64,000 bases of DNA, taken from Philopedon plagiatum (taxonomy: Eukaryota > Arthropoda > Insecta > Coleoptera > Curculionidae). The DNA lies in the NCBI GenBank assembly GCA_963971165.1, contig OZ020195.1, positions 38,459,564-38,523,563 of the forward strand, written 5' to 3'. Below, in pieces: positions 53,727 to 64,000 of the stretch (the first letter of the stretch is position 1; each line of letters starts with the position of its first letter). The position numbers were made by a program, and so were the translations under genes. The notes beneath the pieces were generated by a model, which saw nothing but the letters and a program-made list of their open reading frames with translations, did not search any database and was not told the DNA's origin.

Positions 53727-56700
53727 TTCAAATTCAAATTCAAATTCAAAATTATCTGTATTACCATGGATGTCACATATTGTTAAATAATACATAACAT
53801 GAAGGAATGGCGTCACAAAAAAAAAGAATTTACAACAAAATTGCAAAGTACAGAACTCAAAATAATATTACAAGACTCAGAATTTAAAATCAAAATACAA
53901 CTTTACATTAGTCATCACAAACAGAACAGACAATAGTTATACAACATTAATTGAGACGTGCTACAATTCACCGATGTACCCATGTAACGGTCACCAAGCA
54001 ACAGTCATGAACGTAGGAATTCCTCAGTATTGTAAGGCTCCAGCTTCACTAAGTATTCAAAAATTGCCTTTTTATATTTATTAACGTTGCCCCACAGTAA
54101 GGTCTTTAAGTGGTTGGGCATCCTGTTATAAAAAATGATACCAGTATAAAGTGGAGATCTCTTAAATAGAGACAATCTGTGAACTGGAATATTGTAGTTC
54201 AATGTTCTAGTATTGTACTGAGAATTGCTCTTACTAAATGGCTCATAATACTCTTTATGCTTGTAGAGGAACATCAGTAGTTCATAAATGTATACACCAC
54301 TCATAGTTAATAAGTTTAACTGTTTGAATAGCATTCTACATGATTCCATCTTTGACAAACCTAATATTACCCTTATTGCTCTCTTTTGAATCCTAAACAC
54401 CTTCTCGACCCCCACGCCCGATCCCCAGAATGGAATCCCAAACCTTAAGATCTAGAAGCAATATGCATAATAAACGGATTTTAAAGCATCGAGGCTTAGG
54501 TATCTTTTCATTACCCGCAAGGCATATGTTGCCGAAGATAGCCTACTACATACATAATCAATCTTCTTATTCCAATTCATTGTCTGGTTTATGATTATTC
54601 CTAAAAATTTAGTGGAATCCCTTTGTTGGATACCATAGTGCATGTTTTCTAGGGTTTGGGGTTCCACTCTTGGGTTAAAAACCATTAAATTTGATTTATC
54701 TTTGTTCAAGACTAGATCGTTCTTTGAAAACCAAATCTCAATGTGATTCAAAACATTGCTGCATTCCTCAGGGAGTTCGGAAAAATTACCTGCTGTTATG
54801 ACGAGATTTGAGTCATCAGCATAATTAATGATCTTATATGGTTCTGAGGTCATATCCTGAAGCACGTCATTGATAAAAACAATAAACATCAGTGGCCCAA
54901 GAACACTGCCCTGAGGAACTCCCATATCCATACAACTGACTTCAGAATAGTACTTAGCACCCTCCCAGGATATCTCAACTTTCTGTTTTCTTTCCATTAA
55001 ATACGATTTACACCACGGCCATGCTAAACCTCGTATGCCATACTTATTTAACTTTTCCAACAGGATCTCATGCTCTAGACAGTCAAATGCTTTAGACAGA
55101 TCTAAAAATACACCTGATACACATTTCTTTGCTTCTAAGCCCTCATTTACATACTGCAAGAACTGAAAAACTGCAGTTTCAATGCTTTTACCCTTTAAGT
55201 ACCCATGCTGAGAATCACTCATCAAATTATTTGTAACGAAAAAATTCATTTTTCTTTGATACATGACAGCTTCAAAAATTTTTGACATTGATGGTAGTAA
55301 ACTTATTGGTCTATGATTTTCAATGAGAGTGGGATCCCCTTTTTTGGAATGGGTTTAATTAAAGCTATTTTCAATTGATCTGGGAACGTACCAGAATTTA
55401 AAGAGTTATTAATTATGTATACCAGAGGTTCCAGTAACTCGTATCCGCAAAACTTTATCAGAGAAACAGGTATTTCATCATAACCACAACACATTTTATT
55501 TTTTAAATTTTTTGTGATATCCAATATCTCATTGGGCGTAACAGGCTGGATAAAAACTGATCTTACATTATTATCCATAGAGCAAGAAAAGGTATTTTAT
55601 GTTTATTCTTTAAGTTGACTGCAACATTTTTAAAAAATGTATTGAAATTATTAGCAACATTTTGCGGGTCTGGCATGGCCCCAAGCCCTTTTTGCTACTA
55701 CATTTATTGGTACGACTATTAACGATCTGCCACACAGACTTACTCTTGTTGTCAGAGTTGTTTATTTTGTCCAGATACGTTTTTTGTCTTGTTATCCTTA
55801 GCGTTTCATTGTAGCGCTTTTTTGATTCATTGTATAATTGTTTATATTCATTACATACAGTGGAGAGCTGCTCCTTACAAGTCTGAACCTCAGGTGAAAT
55901 ATATAAACAACTTCTTCTTTTACAGCCCCTCCTAACAAGCTTTTTCGAAAAGCCCGCCTCAAATATTGGGGACAGTATTGACATAAAAGCATTCCACTGA
56001 GCATTAACATTCCAAGCATGCTGTTCATATACATATAACCATGATTCACCCGAAATCATCCATCTGAAACTCTCCATGTTCTCTGTGTTAAAAAACCTCT
56101 TATAGTAAAACTTGTTCTCATTTTCATTATCACCCAAAACACACACTATCTGAGCATTATGATCAGATATCCCATTTTCCACCACACAAGATTCCCATTC
56201 ACATTTGCTGACAAAAATATTATCGATACAAGTCCCTGTTGGGGATCTAGTGATGTCTGAGATTGTAGGTTCTAAGCCGAAACTTTGCATTAGTCAAAAA
56301 GAAAATTTATGGACTCCTTGGTTTTTAATTTTATGTTTATATTAAAATCTCCAGCGATAAAAAATAAATTCAATATATTGTTATTTATTAACTTATTTCA
56401 AATTATTTCTAAATGATGCAAAAAACAATCAACATTATTATCGTTGCTAGGTGACCGATACATACATGCACAAGTAAGCTGGCGACAAGCAACATTGGCC
56501 TCCAGTGCCGCGCATTCCAGTACACCCTTCACTGAGAGCCTCTGTATATCATCTCTTGCTTTCCATAGTAGGTCCTGTCTGCAGCACACTGCAACACCCC
56601 CATACTGCCCCTCCAATCTACAGTATGAAGAGACTAAGTCAAAGGTCTGAATTCTGTATCTCCGCAATTCTTGCTCTGACTTCCAATGTTCAGAAGCACA

Positions 56701-56944
56701 GAAAACAACACATTCCTCCTGGCTGTCCAAAAAAACTTGCAGCTCATCCAGGCAGTTTCCCATGGACCTTATATTTTGATGTATGATCGATACGTAACTC
56801 TTCTGTGATAGCTGTGAACTACATTGATTTTTATTCCTATTTAGCTATCTTGAATAATCGGACCCATCTGTTCCTCTTGAGATGTCGTCCTTCTCTTGGC
56901 AAAAAAACGTGTTACAATTGCGCCATTTGGCCATATATCACGCT
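53727..56944 (-). mobile_element. Jockey-like LINE, 3' part (5' part resumes at 63,859)
   Basis: The minus strand holds the ORF1 end, ORF2 (endonuclease, RT, C-terminal region), a ~280-bp 3' UTR and a terminal (GAATTT)n tract (53,727-53,750). The 5' side is interrupted at 56,944 by the BEL/Pao element; its ORF1 continues at 63,859. Confidence 0.85.
54005..56829 (-). pseudogene. LINE ORF2: endonuclease plus reverse transcriptase, broken
   Basis: Non-LTR retrotransposon ORF2. APE-type endonuclease: CASEHWKS (catalytic Glu), GDFNIN (~56,345), CIDNIFV and SDHNAQIV. Reverse transcriptase: GYDEIPVSLIK, FLDLSKAFDCLEHE (motif A), GVPQGSVLGPLMF (motif B), YADDSNL (motif C). The C-terminal region with TRTLNYNIPVHR ends at 54,005. 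The first conserved block (SIIHQNIRSMGNCL) begins just upstream of the ATG at 56,763. Breaks occur at ~56,400, ~56,300, ~55,600, ~55,300 and ~54,430. It copies LINE RNA by target-primed reverse transcription. Catalytic motifs survive. Confidence 0.85.
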
Positions 56945-57240
56945 TGTTGTGTATTTAATTTAATACGCCCCTGACTTTAACATTGCGCGTGCGCACAAGT
57001 GCGAACGAAGTACGCGTCATCGAGAGGGATCGTTGACGATCGACAAAGACTGGTGGCGGAGGCGACGAGGAGTGAATATTGCCGACACAGACCAGCACTA
57101 CTTCACCAACCATGCGTGAGTACGCAAGTATTTTCTCTTATTAAAACACACGACGGCCATTAGGCCATTTTTAGTAGTTCTGTCCAACATTAACAACCAT
57201 AAGCAGTGAAATTCGCAAAATCCTTTACTTATATCAACCA
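56945..57240 (+). repeat. BEL/Pao 5' LTR (296 bp)
   Basis: Starts TGTTGTGTATTTAATT, ends TTATATCAACCA. Same length as the 3' LTR. Confidence 0.95.
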
Positions 57241-57242
57241 TT

Positions 57243-57260
57243 TGGTCCTTCGAGAACGGA
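57243..57260 (+). other. BEL/Pao primer binding site, tRNA-Arg-like
   Basis: TGGTCCTTCGAGAACGGA starts 3 nt after the LTR. It resembles the complement of a tRNA-Arg 3' end (TCCGGCTCGAAGGACCA) with a 2-nt difference. Confidence 0.65.
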
Positions 57261-57539
57261 TGCTTACCTTTCCTAGCATCAGCATACCTAGTGAAGAAAT
57301 CCAGACATTCTGCTGCACGTTCAATGCATACTATGGACGCCATCTTCGAGAGATGTTCTAACCTGGTGCCTTATAACAAACTTTGAAACTATCTACAGGT
57401 CAGTGCATTCCTTTTTAAACACTCTCCTAGTTTCCTTACATATTTTTAAGCCTTTATTTGATGAAAACGCATCTATTACCGTATTATTTAAATAAATAAT
57501 TCGGTATTTGGCTTTAAATTCACTTCAGTAATGGTGGGA

Positions 57540-57930
57540 TTATACCTAATACACGTTTTTATTCTGGTTTTCAACATTTTCGACATATTTTTTCACACTT
57601 GCGTACTCTAACACACCTTTATAGGTGTATTTTCCACTTTTTACACATTGGCACACTAATACAGGCCATTACTGCATCTTTATGCATTTTCTGTTACATT
57701 AGTGTACTGATATAATACACCTCTTATAGGTTTCACTAACTACACTTTTCGTATATTAGTGTACTCGCACGCCTTTTATGGGTGTATATGACATTTTTAT
57801 GCATTTTTCTATACATTTGTATACGGTTGCGCACCTTTTATAGGTTTAAGTGCAATTTCTTTGAATTTATTCATACATTAGTGCACCAATGTACATGCCT
57901 TTTATAGGTTTTACCCCATTTTTGTATTAC
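57540..57930 (+). repeat. Degenerate ~80-bp repeats in the BEL leader
   Basis: The phrase ACATTAGTGTACT...CACCTTTTATAGGT recurs about five times (around 57,620, 57,720, 57,770, 57,830 and 57,900) in the untranslated leader. No ORF. Confidence 0.6.
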
Positions 57931-58102
57931 GTTGATACATTTACATCATTATTACCACTTTCAGTTTGGATCTTTCAATATTTAATCCAATTACGTTGTG
58001 CTATTAACATACTTGACGCCTTATTATATAATATTGCATTGCTTTGGGCAACTAACACAAAAAACAAAAAAAAAGATTAGTTGTTTTTCTTTAATTTAAA
58101 TC

Positions 58103-61100
58103 ATGTCTGACCCCAACAAAATTAAACATACATGCGCCAAAAGTTCTCTTACACGTTTTACTACTTATTTTAACAATATAAGAGATAGTGAGACTGTCGA
58201 TTTTATTGATTTGGAAAATCGACTTTTTAAAGCTGAAGAACTTTTGAACGCATTTCATGACGCTCAGTTGCAAATCGAGACGGCTGATCCTGATTGTGAA
58301 AAAGATTACGAGACTGTTCATGCTGTTGAGCGACAAATTTTTGAGGAAAGATATTTTACAATAATTTCTAGTGTCAAGACATTTTTGGCTCAACACAATG
58401 GGGAGCAGTCTATTGCTAACAATGATGTTAGTTCAGCTGCAGCTGAGCCCACTTTAAGCAATATCAAACTACCGCCTTTAAATTTGCCTACGTTTGATGG
58501 ATCTTTTGACCAATGGCTGTTTTTACATGACAGTTTTAACTCAATTATACATGAAAATAACACTCTTACTGATGTACAAAAATTTCATTACTTACGACTA
58601 TCGCTGCAAGGCATTGCAGCCGACACAATAAAATCGTTACAAGTTTGTGATGCAAATTATAACATTGCTTGGCAACTTCTAACTGAACGTTTTGAAAACA
58701 AGCCCTTACTTGTTAACAATCATATCCGAGAGCTTTTTAATTTACCCATAATTACCAAAGAATCACATCAAGGTCTCTGACAGCTTCTTGATGATGCCCA
58801 AAAGCATTTAAGAGCCTTAGAAGTTTTGAAGTGTCCTACCCAACACTGGGATGATTTAATTATCTATCTTATATCAACCAAACTCGACAACAGTTCAAGA
58901 CGCGCTTGGGAAACACAAAATAATTCAAATAAATAACCAAATTTGAGCGACTTATTAAAATTTTTAAAGGAACGTTGTCGCGTATTGGAATCTTTAGTAA
59001 ACTTTAACGACACTTCAAAACAGCAGCTGCAACAAAAGGGCTCATTGCGTTCTCCGTATGGAAACCATCATTCTAAATCTTTTTATTCAAATGCAAATCC
59101 CATTAAATGTTGCTTGTGTACCAATGAACATACAATATACAGTTGTCCTGAATTTTTGAAACTTACCCCCTTTAATAGGTTAAGTACTGCAAAACGTCTA
59201 CGCATTTGCGTAAATTGTCTTTGTGCAGGCCATCCTACCAAGGATTGCAAGTCTGCAGGTTGTCGGAAGTGTGGTAAAATCCACCACACAATGTTACATT
59301 TTCAAAATACTACAAATACACAAGCTTCTAGCCAATCCGTTGTCCATAGCCCTCAAGCACCTGACGCTCCTTCTACAAACACAGTACAAGCAAGCAATAC
59401 TACTCAATCAACTACTTTGACTACACATCATCTCAATATGACACCTGACATTTCTTTAAAACCACAAATATTACTTTCTACTGCTGTGGTCAAGGTTTTT
59501 GATAAATTTGGACACCAACATGAGTGTAGAATACTTCTTGATAATGGTAGTCAGTCAAACTTCATATCTGAAAATTTGTGCAATATTTTGCAGCTACCTA
59601 AACAAAAAATTGATATATCCGTGTCCAGTGTAAATCAAATGAGCCACAATATAAAATCAGTAGCATCAGTTACTTTTAAATCTGCTATAAACAACTTCGA
59701 ACGAAGTATTTCCTGCCTGGTCTTACCAAGCATTACAGGTAATTTACCTTACATTTATTTTGATCGGTCCACCCTTAAAATTCCAAAAAATTTATTGTTA
59801 GCTGATAATAACTTTGAAAAACCAGCCCCTGTTGACTTGCTTGTAGGAGCTGACACATTTTGGGACATCCTAAGCATAGGACAAATTAAACTTGGACCTG
59901 GATTACCCATCTTACACAAAACAACTCTTGGTTGGATAATTTCTGGTCCTATTTTCGTTTCTAATCAGAAACAAGATATTCAACACTGTTATTTTACTAC
60001 TAACCTTCAACTCGAGTCCCAGCTTACCAAATTTTGGGACCTTGAAGAATGTCCTAAAACAAAATTCCTTTCTAAGGGGGAAACTTATTGTGAAAACCAT
60101 TTTAAGCAAAATATTGCTCAGAATAATGATGGTCGTTTTATTGCTACCATTCCACTCAAAGAATTGCCATCCATTTTGGGTGATTCTAAGTCTATGGCTA
60201 CCAAACGTTTCCTAAATTTGGAACAAAAACTTATAAACAATCCTAGTCTAAAAAAACAATACCACGATTTCATAAATGAATACATCGAACTTGGACACAT
60301 GTCTCCTTCGGACATTCCAAGTAACAATTCAGAATTTTTCCTTCCCCATCGTTGTGTCTTTAAGGAGTCTTCCTCCACTACAAGGTCAAGGGTAGTATTC
60401 GATGGCTCTGCCAAATCTACTACAGGCTACTCACTGAACGATATTATGATGGTCGGACCTAACATACAAGATAACTTATTTTTTATTTTACTCAGATTCC
60501 GTGAACATAATTTGGTCTTAAGTGCAGATATTGCCAAAATGTACCGCCAAGTTCTGATTACACCAGAACAGCGAAATCTTCAAAAAATTCTTTGGCGATT
60601 TGACCCAAATGAAGACATATCTGAATATAACTTGAATACTGTAACATATAGCACAGCGTCAGCTGCATTTCTTGCCATTAGGTCTCTTCATGAAATCGCT
60701 CATCGTCATATTCACGAACATCTAAAACTTGCTTCTATTATTTTCTATGATTTTTATGTTGACGATCTACTCACGGGTTGTAATAGCTCGGAAGAACTGA
60801 GAGAAATTAAGATGGGTATTTCTGATTTTTTACTCTTGTATGGCTTCCCACTTAGAAAGTGGACTACAAATGACAAATCACTACGAAATAATTTTGATAC
60901 CGAAATTTTACAGATTGGCAGTGAGGAACACAATAAAACATTGGACCTGCTTTGGAACTCTTTCCATGACTGTTTACAATACTCGATAGACATTTCTGAT
61001 CCTTGTTCTAAGGTCACTAAAAGGCAAATTCTTTCATGTGCTGCGCAGATTTTTGATCCGTTGGGTCTTCTTTCCCCCGTGACTGTCACAGCTAAAGTTG

Positions 61101-63359
61101 TTTTAAAGGAACTTTGGCGATTAAAACTTGATTGGGACGAATCAATCCCTGCTGACTTTCACACCCGTTGGTGTAAGTACTGTTCCGAATTGATACGACT
61201 TAACACATTGAAAATACCTAGACATGTAATATTATCAAACTCAGTTTCAGTTCAACTTCATGGTTTCTCTGACGCCTCTGAAACCGCATATGGGGCATGT
61301 GTTTATATTTGTTGTTCTGACACCCTAGGAAACCGCACATCTAACCTTTACTGTGCAAAAACTCGGGTTGCTCCTATGAAGCTGACAACAATTCCAAGAC
61401 TTGAACTTTGTGGAGCGCTTTTACTTACGGAACTTGTCGATAAGATCCTTTCATGTACCACACTCAATTTTACAAATGTGACTTATTGGAGTGATTCCAC
61501 AATTGTAATATCCTGGATAAACACGTCCACGCACTTACTTAAGCTATGCGTGGCCAACAGAATTTCACAAATTCAAAATTAATCTAAACCCAACTCTTGG
61601 AAGTATATTAACAGTGCCGATAATCCCGCAGACTTGCTGTCACGAGGAGTGAGTCCATTACTTCTAATAAATTCCGATATTTGGTTTCATGGCCCATGTT
61701 GGCTTACACTTTCCAAAGACAAATGGCCGTCTTATACACAAGAGGTCAAAGTTATCGAAGCTACTGAACTTCCAGAAATACGTACTAAGACCTCTGTGTT
61801 TCACAACGCTACATGCAATTTTGATATTTTGCATAAGTACTCCACTTTAAATAAATTAGTACGCGTTTTTGCTTACCTCTTAAGATTTAAAAACAATATT
61901 TCCAAAACTAAAAAATTACACTATACCGGGCCTTTGACGGCAGATGAAGTTAAAACTTCAGTTTTAAAACTGACTCAAATTGTACAGCGTCAGTCATTTC
62001 CAGACGAGTACTATGCACGGTCTAATTCCATAAAACTAAGAAAAAAAAAGTAAGCTTCTTAGCCTAAATCCTTTTTTTGATAATAATACTAAGTTAATTA
62101 GAGTCGGAGGCAGACTCCATAATTCAAATTTTGACTTTGCTAAAAAACATCCAGCTGTTTTACCTGCAAACCATCACTTTTCAACATTGATCGCTCGTCA
62201 TGAGCATCTAGAACTTTTACACGCCGGCCCACAGGCGCTTCTTGTCTCAATAAGAGAAAGGTACTGGCCAATTTCCGGTCGTAACCTTGTAAAAAAAATT
62301 GTTCATGAATGTATAAAATGTTTTAGATTTACTGAAAATTCAGAGCAATATTTAATGGGAAATCTCCCTTCTTCCCGTGTTACTCCTTCACGTCCTTTTT
62401 CTATATCTGGTGTTGATTACGCCGGCCCGTTTCTTTTACATGACAGAAAGGGTCGCAATTTTAAAACTACTAAAGCTTACATTGCACTTTTTATTTGTTT
62501 TGCCAGTAAGGCTATTCATCTTGAAGTTGTCAGTGACTTGACTACAGAATGCTTTTTAGCCGCGTTGCGTCGTTTCATGGCAAGACGTGGCAAATGTGCT
62601 GAAATATTTTCAGATAACGGTTCCACTTTTGTAGGCGCTAACAACGATATAAAACAATTCTTTGACAAACATAATCACACCATTTCTGAAGGTCTATCAA
62701 ACGATGGAATTAAATGGAATTTTATTCCACCCCGCGCCCCCCATTTTGGTGGCCTTTGGGAGTCGGGCGTCAAGTCAGTTAAGCACCACCTGAAACGTGT
62801 AATAGGTAACGCGATTGTTACTTATGAGGAATTTTGTACGATTTTGTGTCAAATAGAGGCTTGTCTAAACTCTCGGCCCCTCTATCCACTTTCCAATGAC
62901 CCGAACGATACTAATCGTCTCACTCCTGCACACCTATTAATTGGAGCAACATTAACAAGTATACCAGATCACGACTTCATGGGTGTACAGGAAAATCGTC
63001 TCTCTAGACTTCAACGAATGCAACAATTGATACAACATTTTTGGGCACGATGGACCAAGGAATACGTTTCAAGCCTTCAACAAAGAGTGAAATGGAAGGA
63101 AAATGCTCAACAGTTGTTAAAATCGGGTCTTATGGTCTTGGTTAAAGAAGATGGACTTCCTCCATTGAAGTGGCTATTAGGACGAATACTAACTCTTCAT
63201 CGTGGAAGTGACAATATTACAAGATCAGTGACTGTCAAAACTGCGAATGGTACTATCATGCGCCCAGTTGTAAAACTTTGCGTTTTACCAGTTAATGACC
63301 AATTAGTGACTAACAATAGTGTGCACAGAACCTACTTCTATATATATCTGTGCTCTTAA
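58103..63359 (+). pseudogene. gag-pol: BEL/Pao Gag-Pol polyprotein, three stops and one frameshift
   Basis: Start ATG 58,103. Gag-like N-terminus (DUF1759 type: LPTFDGSFDQWLFLHDSF). Zinc knuckles (CCLCTNEHTIYSC; CVNCLCAGHPTKDC). Aspartic protease ILLDNGSQSNFIS. Reverse transcriptase (LVLSADIAKMYRQV; YVDDLLTG). RNase H region (HGFSDASETAYGACVY; VTYWSDSTIVISW). Integrase zinc domain (HEHLELLHAG...C-x2-C) and catalytic core (VDYAGPF, FSDNGSTF, GLWESGVKSV: D, D and E present). DUF5641-like end (LLIGATLT...LRLQRMQQL type). Breaks: TGA 58,778 (from CGA), TAA 58,934, TAA 61,580 (from CAA) and a frameshift in an A run ~62,045. Catalytic residues are intact, so decay is limited. Confidence 0.92.
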
Positions 63360-63416
63360 CATTTGCTTGAAACCTTTCCAAATTAGTGACCAACGATAGT
63401 GTGCACAGAACCTACT

Positions 63417-63503
<87 letters not shown>

Positions 63504-63530
63504 GTGCTCTTAACATTTGCTTGAAACCTT
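63299..63530 (+). repeat. ~80-bp duplication with expanded (TA)n before the 3' LTR
   Basis: CAATTAGTGACTAACAATAG...CTTAACATTTGCTTGAAACC occurs twice. The first copy has a short TATATA run, the second about 40 TA units (63,419-63,500). The first copy overlaps the end of the pol frame. Confidence 0.85.
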
Positions 63531-63540
63531 TCCCATAGGC

Positions 63541-63557
63541 TTTCAAGGGGGGGACTA
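63541..63557 (+). other. Polypurine tract of the BEL/Pao element
   Basis: AAGGGGGGGACTA lies directly before the 3' LTR, where plus-strand synthesis is primed. Confidence 0.75.
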
Positions 63558-63853
63558 TGTTGTGTATTTAATTTACTACGCCCCTGACTTTAACATTGCG
63601 CGTGCGCACAAGTGCGAACGAAGTACGCGTCATCGAGAGGGATCGTTGACGATCGACAAAGACTGGTGGCGGAGGCGACGAGGAGTGAAAATTGCCGACA
63701 CAGACCAGCACTACTTCACAAACCATGCGTGAGTACGCAAATATTTTCTCTTATATACACACACGACGGCCATTAGGCCATTTTTAGTAGTTCTGTCCAA
63801 CATTAACAACCATAAACAGTGAAATTCGCAAAATCCTTTACTTATATCAACCA
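63558..63853 (+). repeat. BEL/Pao 3' LTR (296 bp)
   Basis: Starts TGTTGTGTATTTAATT, ends TTATATCAACCA, followed by the target duplication ACGCT. Confidence 0.95.
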
Positions 63854-64000
63854 ACGCTTCCATGCATTTTTCAGCTGTTCTTGAAAAATCGTTACTTTTA
63901 TTGAAGCATATATGTCAGGATGTTTAGATGGATGGAGCTCACATGTTACTCCAGGGAAATCTGGCTACAAAACCTTTTTCAGATCGTCTGCTGTTGTTGT
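63854..64000 (-). pseudogene. LINE ORF1, C-terminal piece beyond the BEL insertion, partial
   Basis: The minus strand is open in one frame (apart from TAG at ~63,966) with KVTIFQEQLKNAWK. It continues, once the BEL element and one TSD are set aside, in the same frame at 56,944-56,858 with RDIWPNGAIVTRFFAKRR, ending at a stop ~90 nt before the ORF2 blocks. W-P-x-G-x-x-V-x-R-F-F is typical of the end of ORF1 proteins in CR1/Jockey-type LINEs. The N-terminus is outside the window. Confidence 0.75.

Larger units (their letters stand above)
56945..63853 (+). mobile_element. Complete BEL/Pao LTR retrotransposon (6,909 bp), TSD ACGCT
   Basis: Two 296-bp LTRs, both TGTTGTG...CAACCA, flanked by ACGCT (56,940-56,944 and 63,854-63,858). 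Internal order: PBS, long leader with repeats, Gag-Pol in one frame, polypurine tract. LTRs differ at about 8 of 296 positions by eye (~2.7%). It is inserted in ORF1 of the LINE. Confidence 0.95.

Noticed and set aside
57098..57343. 81-codon minus-strand frame across the BEL 5' LTR and leader
   Set aside because: Antisense to the LTR and PBS; no family features.

Overview
The window looks like repeat-dense nuclear DNA of an arthropod, most likely an insect. It is AT-rich and built almost entirely from nested transposable elements. The types present are typical of insect genomes: Ty3/gypsy, BEL/Pao, Jockey-like LINEs, long-TIR mariner-like elements, P element, hAT, and Polinton-type protein-primed PolB loci. 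Only one piece looks like an ordinary host gene: a 165-nt exon (45,491-45,655, +) encoding the C-terminal kinase extension of a novel-type protein kinase C. There is one assembly gap (200 N, 23,756-23,955). I saw no CRISPR array, rRNA gene or intact tRNA gene.

Layout. 1-2.5 kb: 5' part of a Ty3/gypsy element on the minus strand (LTR side, tRNA-Lys primer site, leader with twin stem-loops, gag, -1 frameshift site, start of protease). 4.5-11.3 kb: three copies of an intronless matrix-metalloproteinase-like (MMP) gene. Two lie in a tandem duplication and the third is inverted, so that copies B and C form the arms of a ~3.7 kb palindrome centred at 9,287. 13-15 kb: MITEs and short inverted repeats. 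15.6-18.5 kb: a LINE tail, then remnants of a Polinton-type locus (DUF8207-like gene, mucin-like membrane-anchor modules, terminal-repeat relic). 19.6-26.65 kb: a broken Polinton/adintovirus-like cluster with PolB (-), DUF8207-like protein (+), an inserted MMP 3' fragment, an N-truncated double-jelly-roll-like putative capsid gene and an unknown gene. 26.69-34.30 kb: a second PolB gene alone between inverted repeats, with introns; its first intron holds a complete 2,492-bp mariner-like element with 670-bp TIRs and an intact transposase.

34.56-35.87 kb: a 165-bp satellite arranged as alternating A/B dimers. 36.1-38.0 kb: a recent ~0.95-kb tandem duplication carrying a tRNA-like SINE head. 38.27-44.22 kb: a second long-TIR mariner-like element split by a complete P element with an intact 758-aa THAP-type transposase. 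44.6-53 kb: foldback elements and MITEs around the PKC exon, plus two hAT transposase remnants. 53.7-64 kb: a Jockey-like LINE (-) whose ORF1 was interrupted by a complete BEL/Pao element (LTRs 56,945-57,240 and 63,558-63,853; TSD ACGCT).

How they relate: the PolB, DUF8207-like and double-jelly-roll-like genes fit a virus-like self-synthesising transposon (DNA replication and capsid). No retroviral-type integrase gene for it was found here. The MMP copies share their 3' flank with the fragment embedded in the Polinton cluster, so the MMP may be cargo of that lineage; this is inference. Nearly all coding regions are broken. The two ORFs that look intact and potentially functional are the mariner transposase (31,686-32,753) and the P transposase (39,805-42,081).
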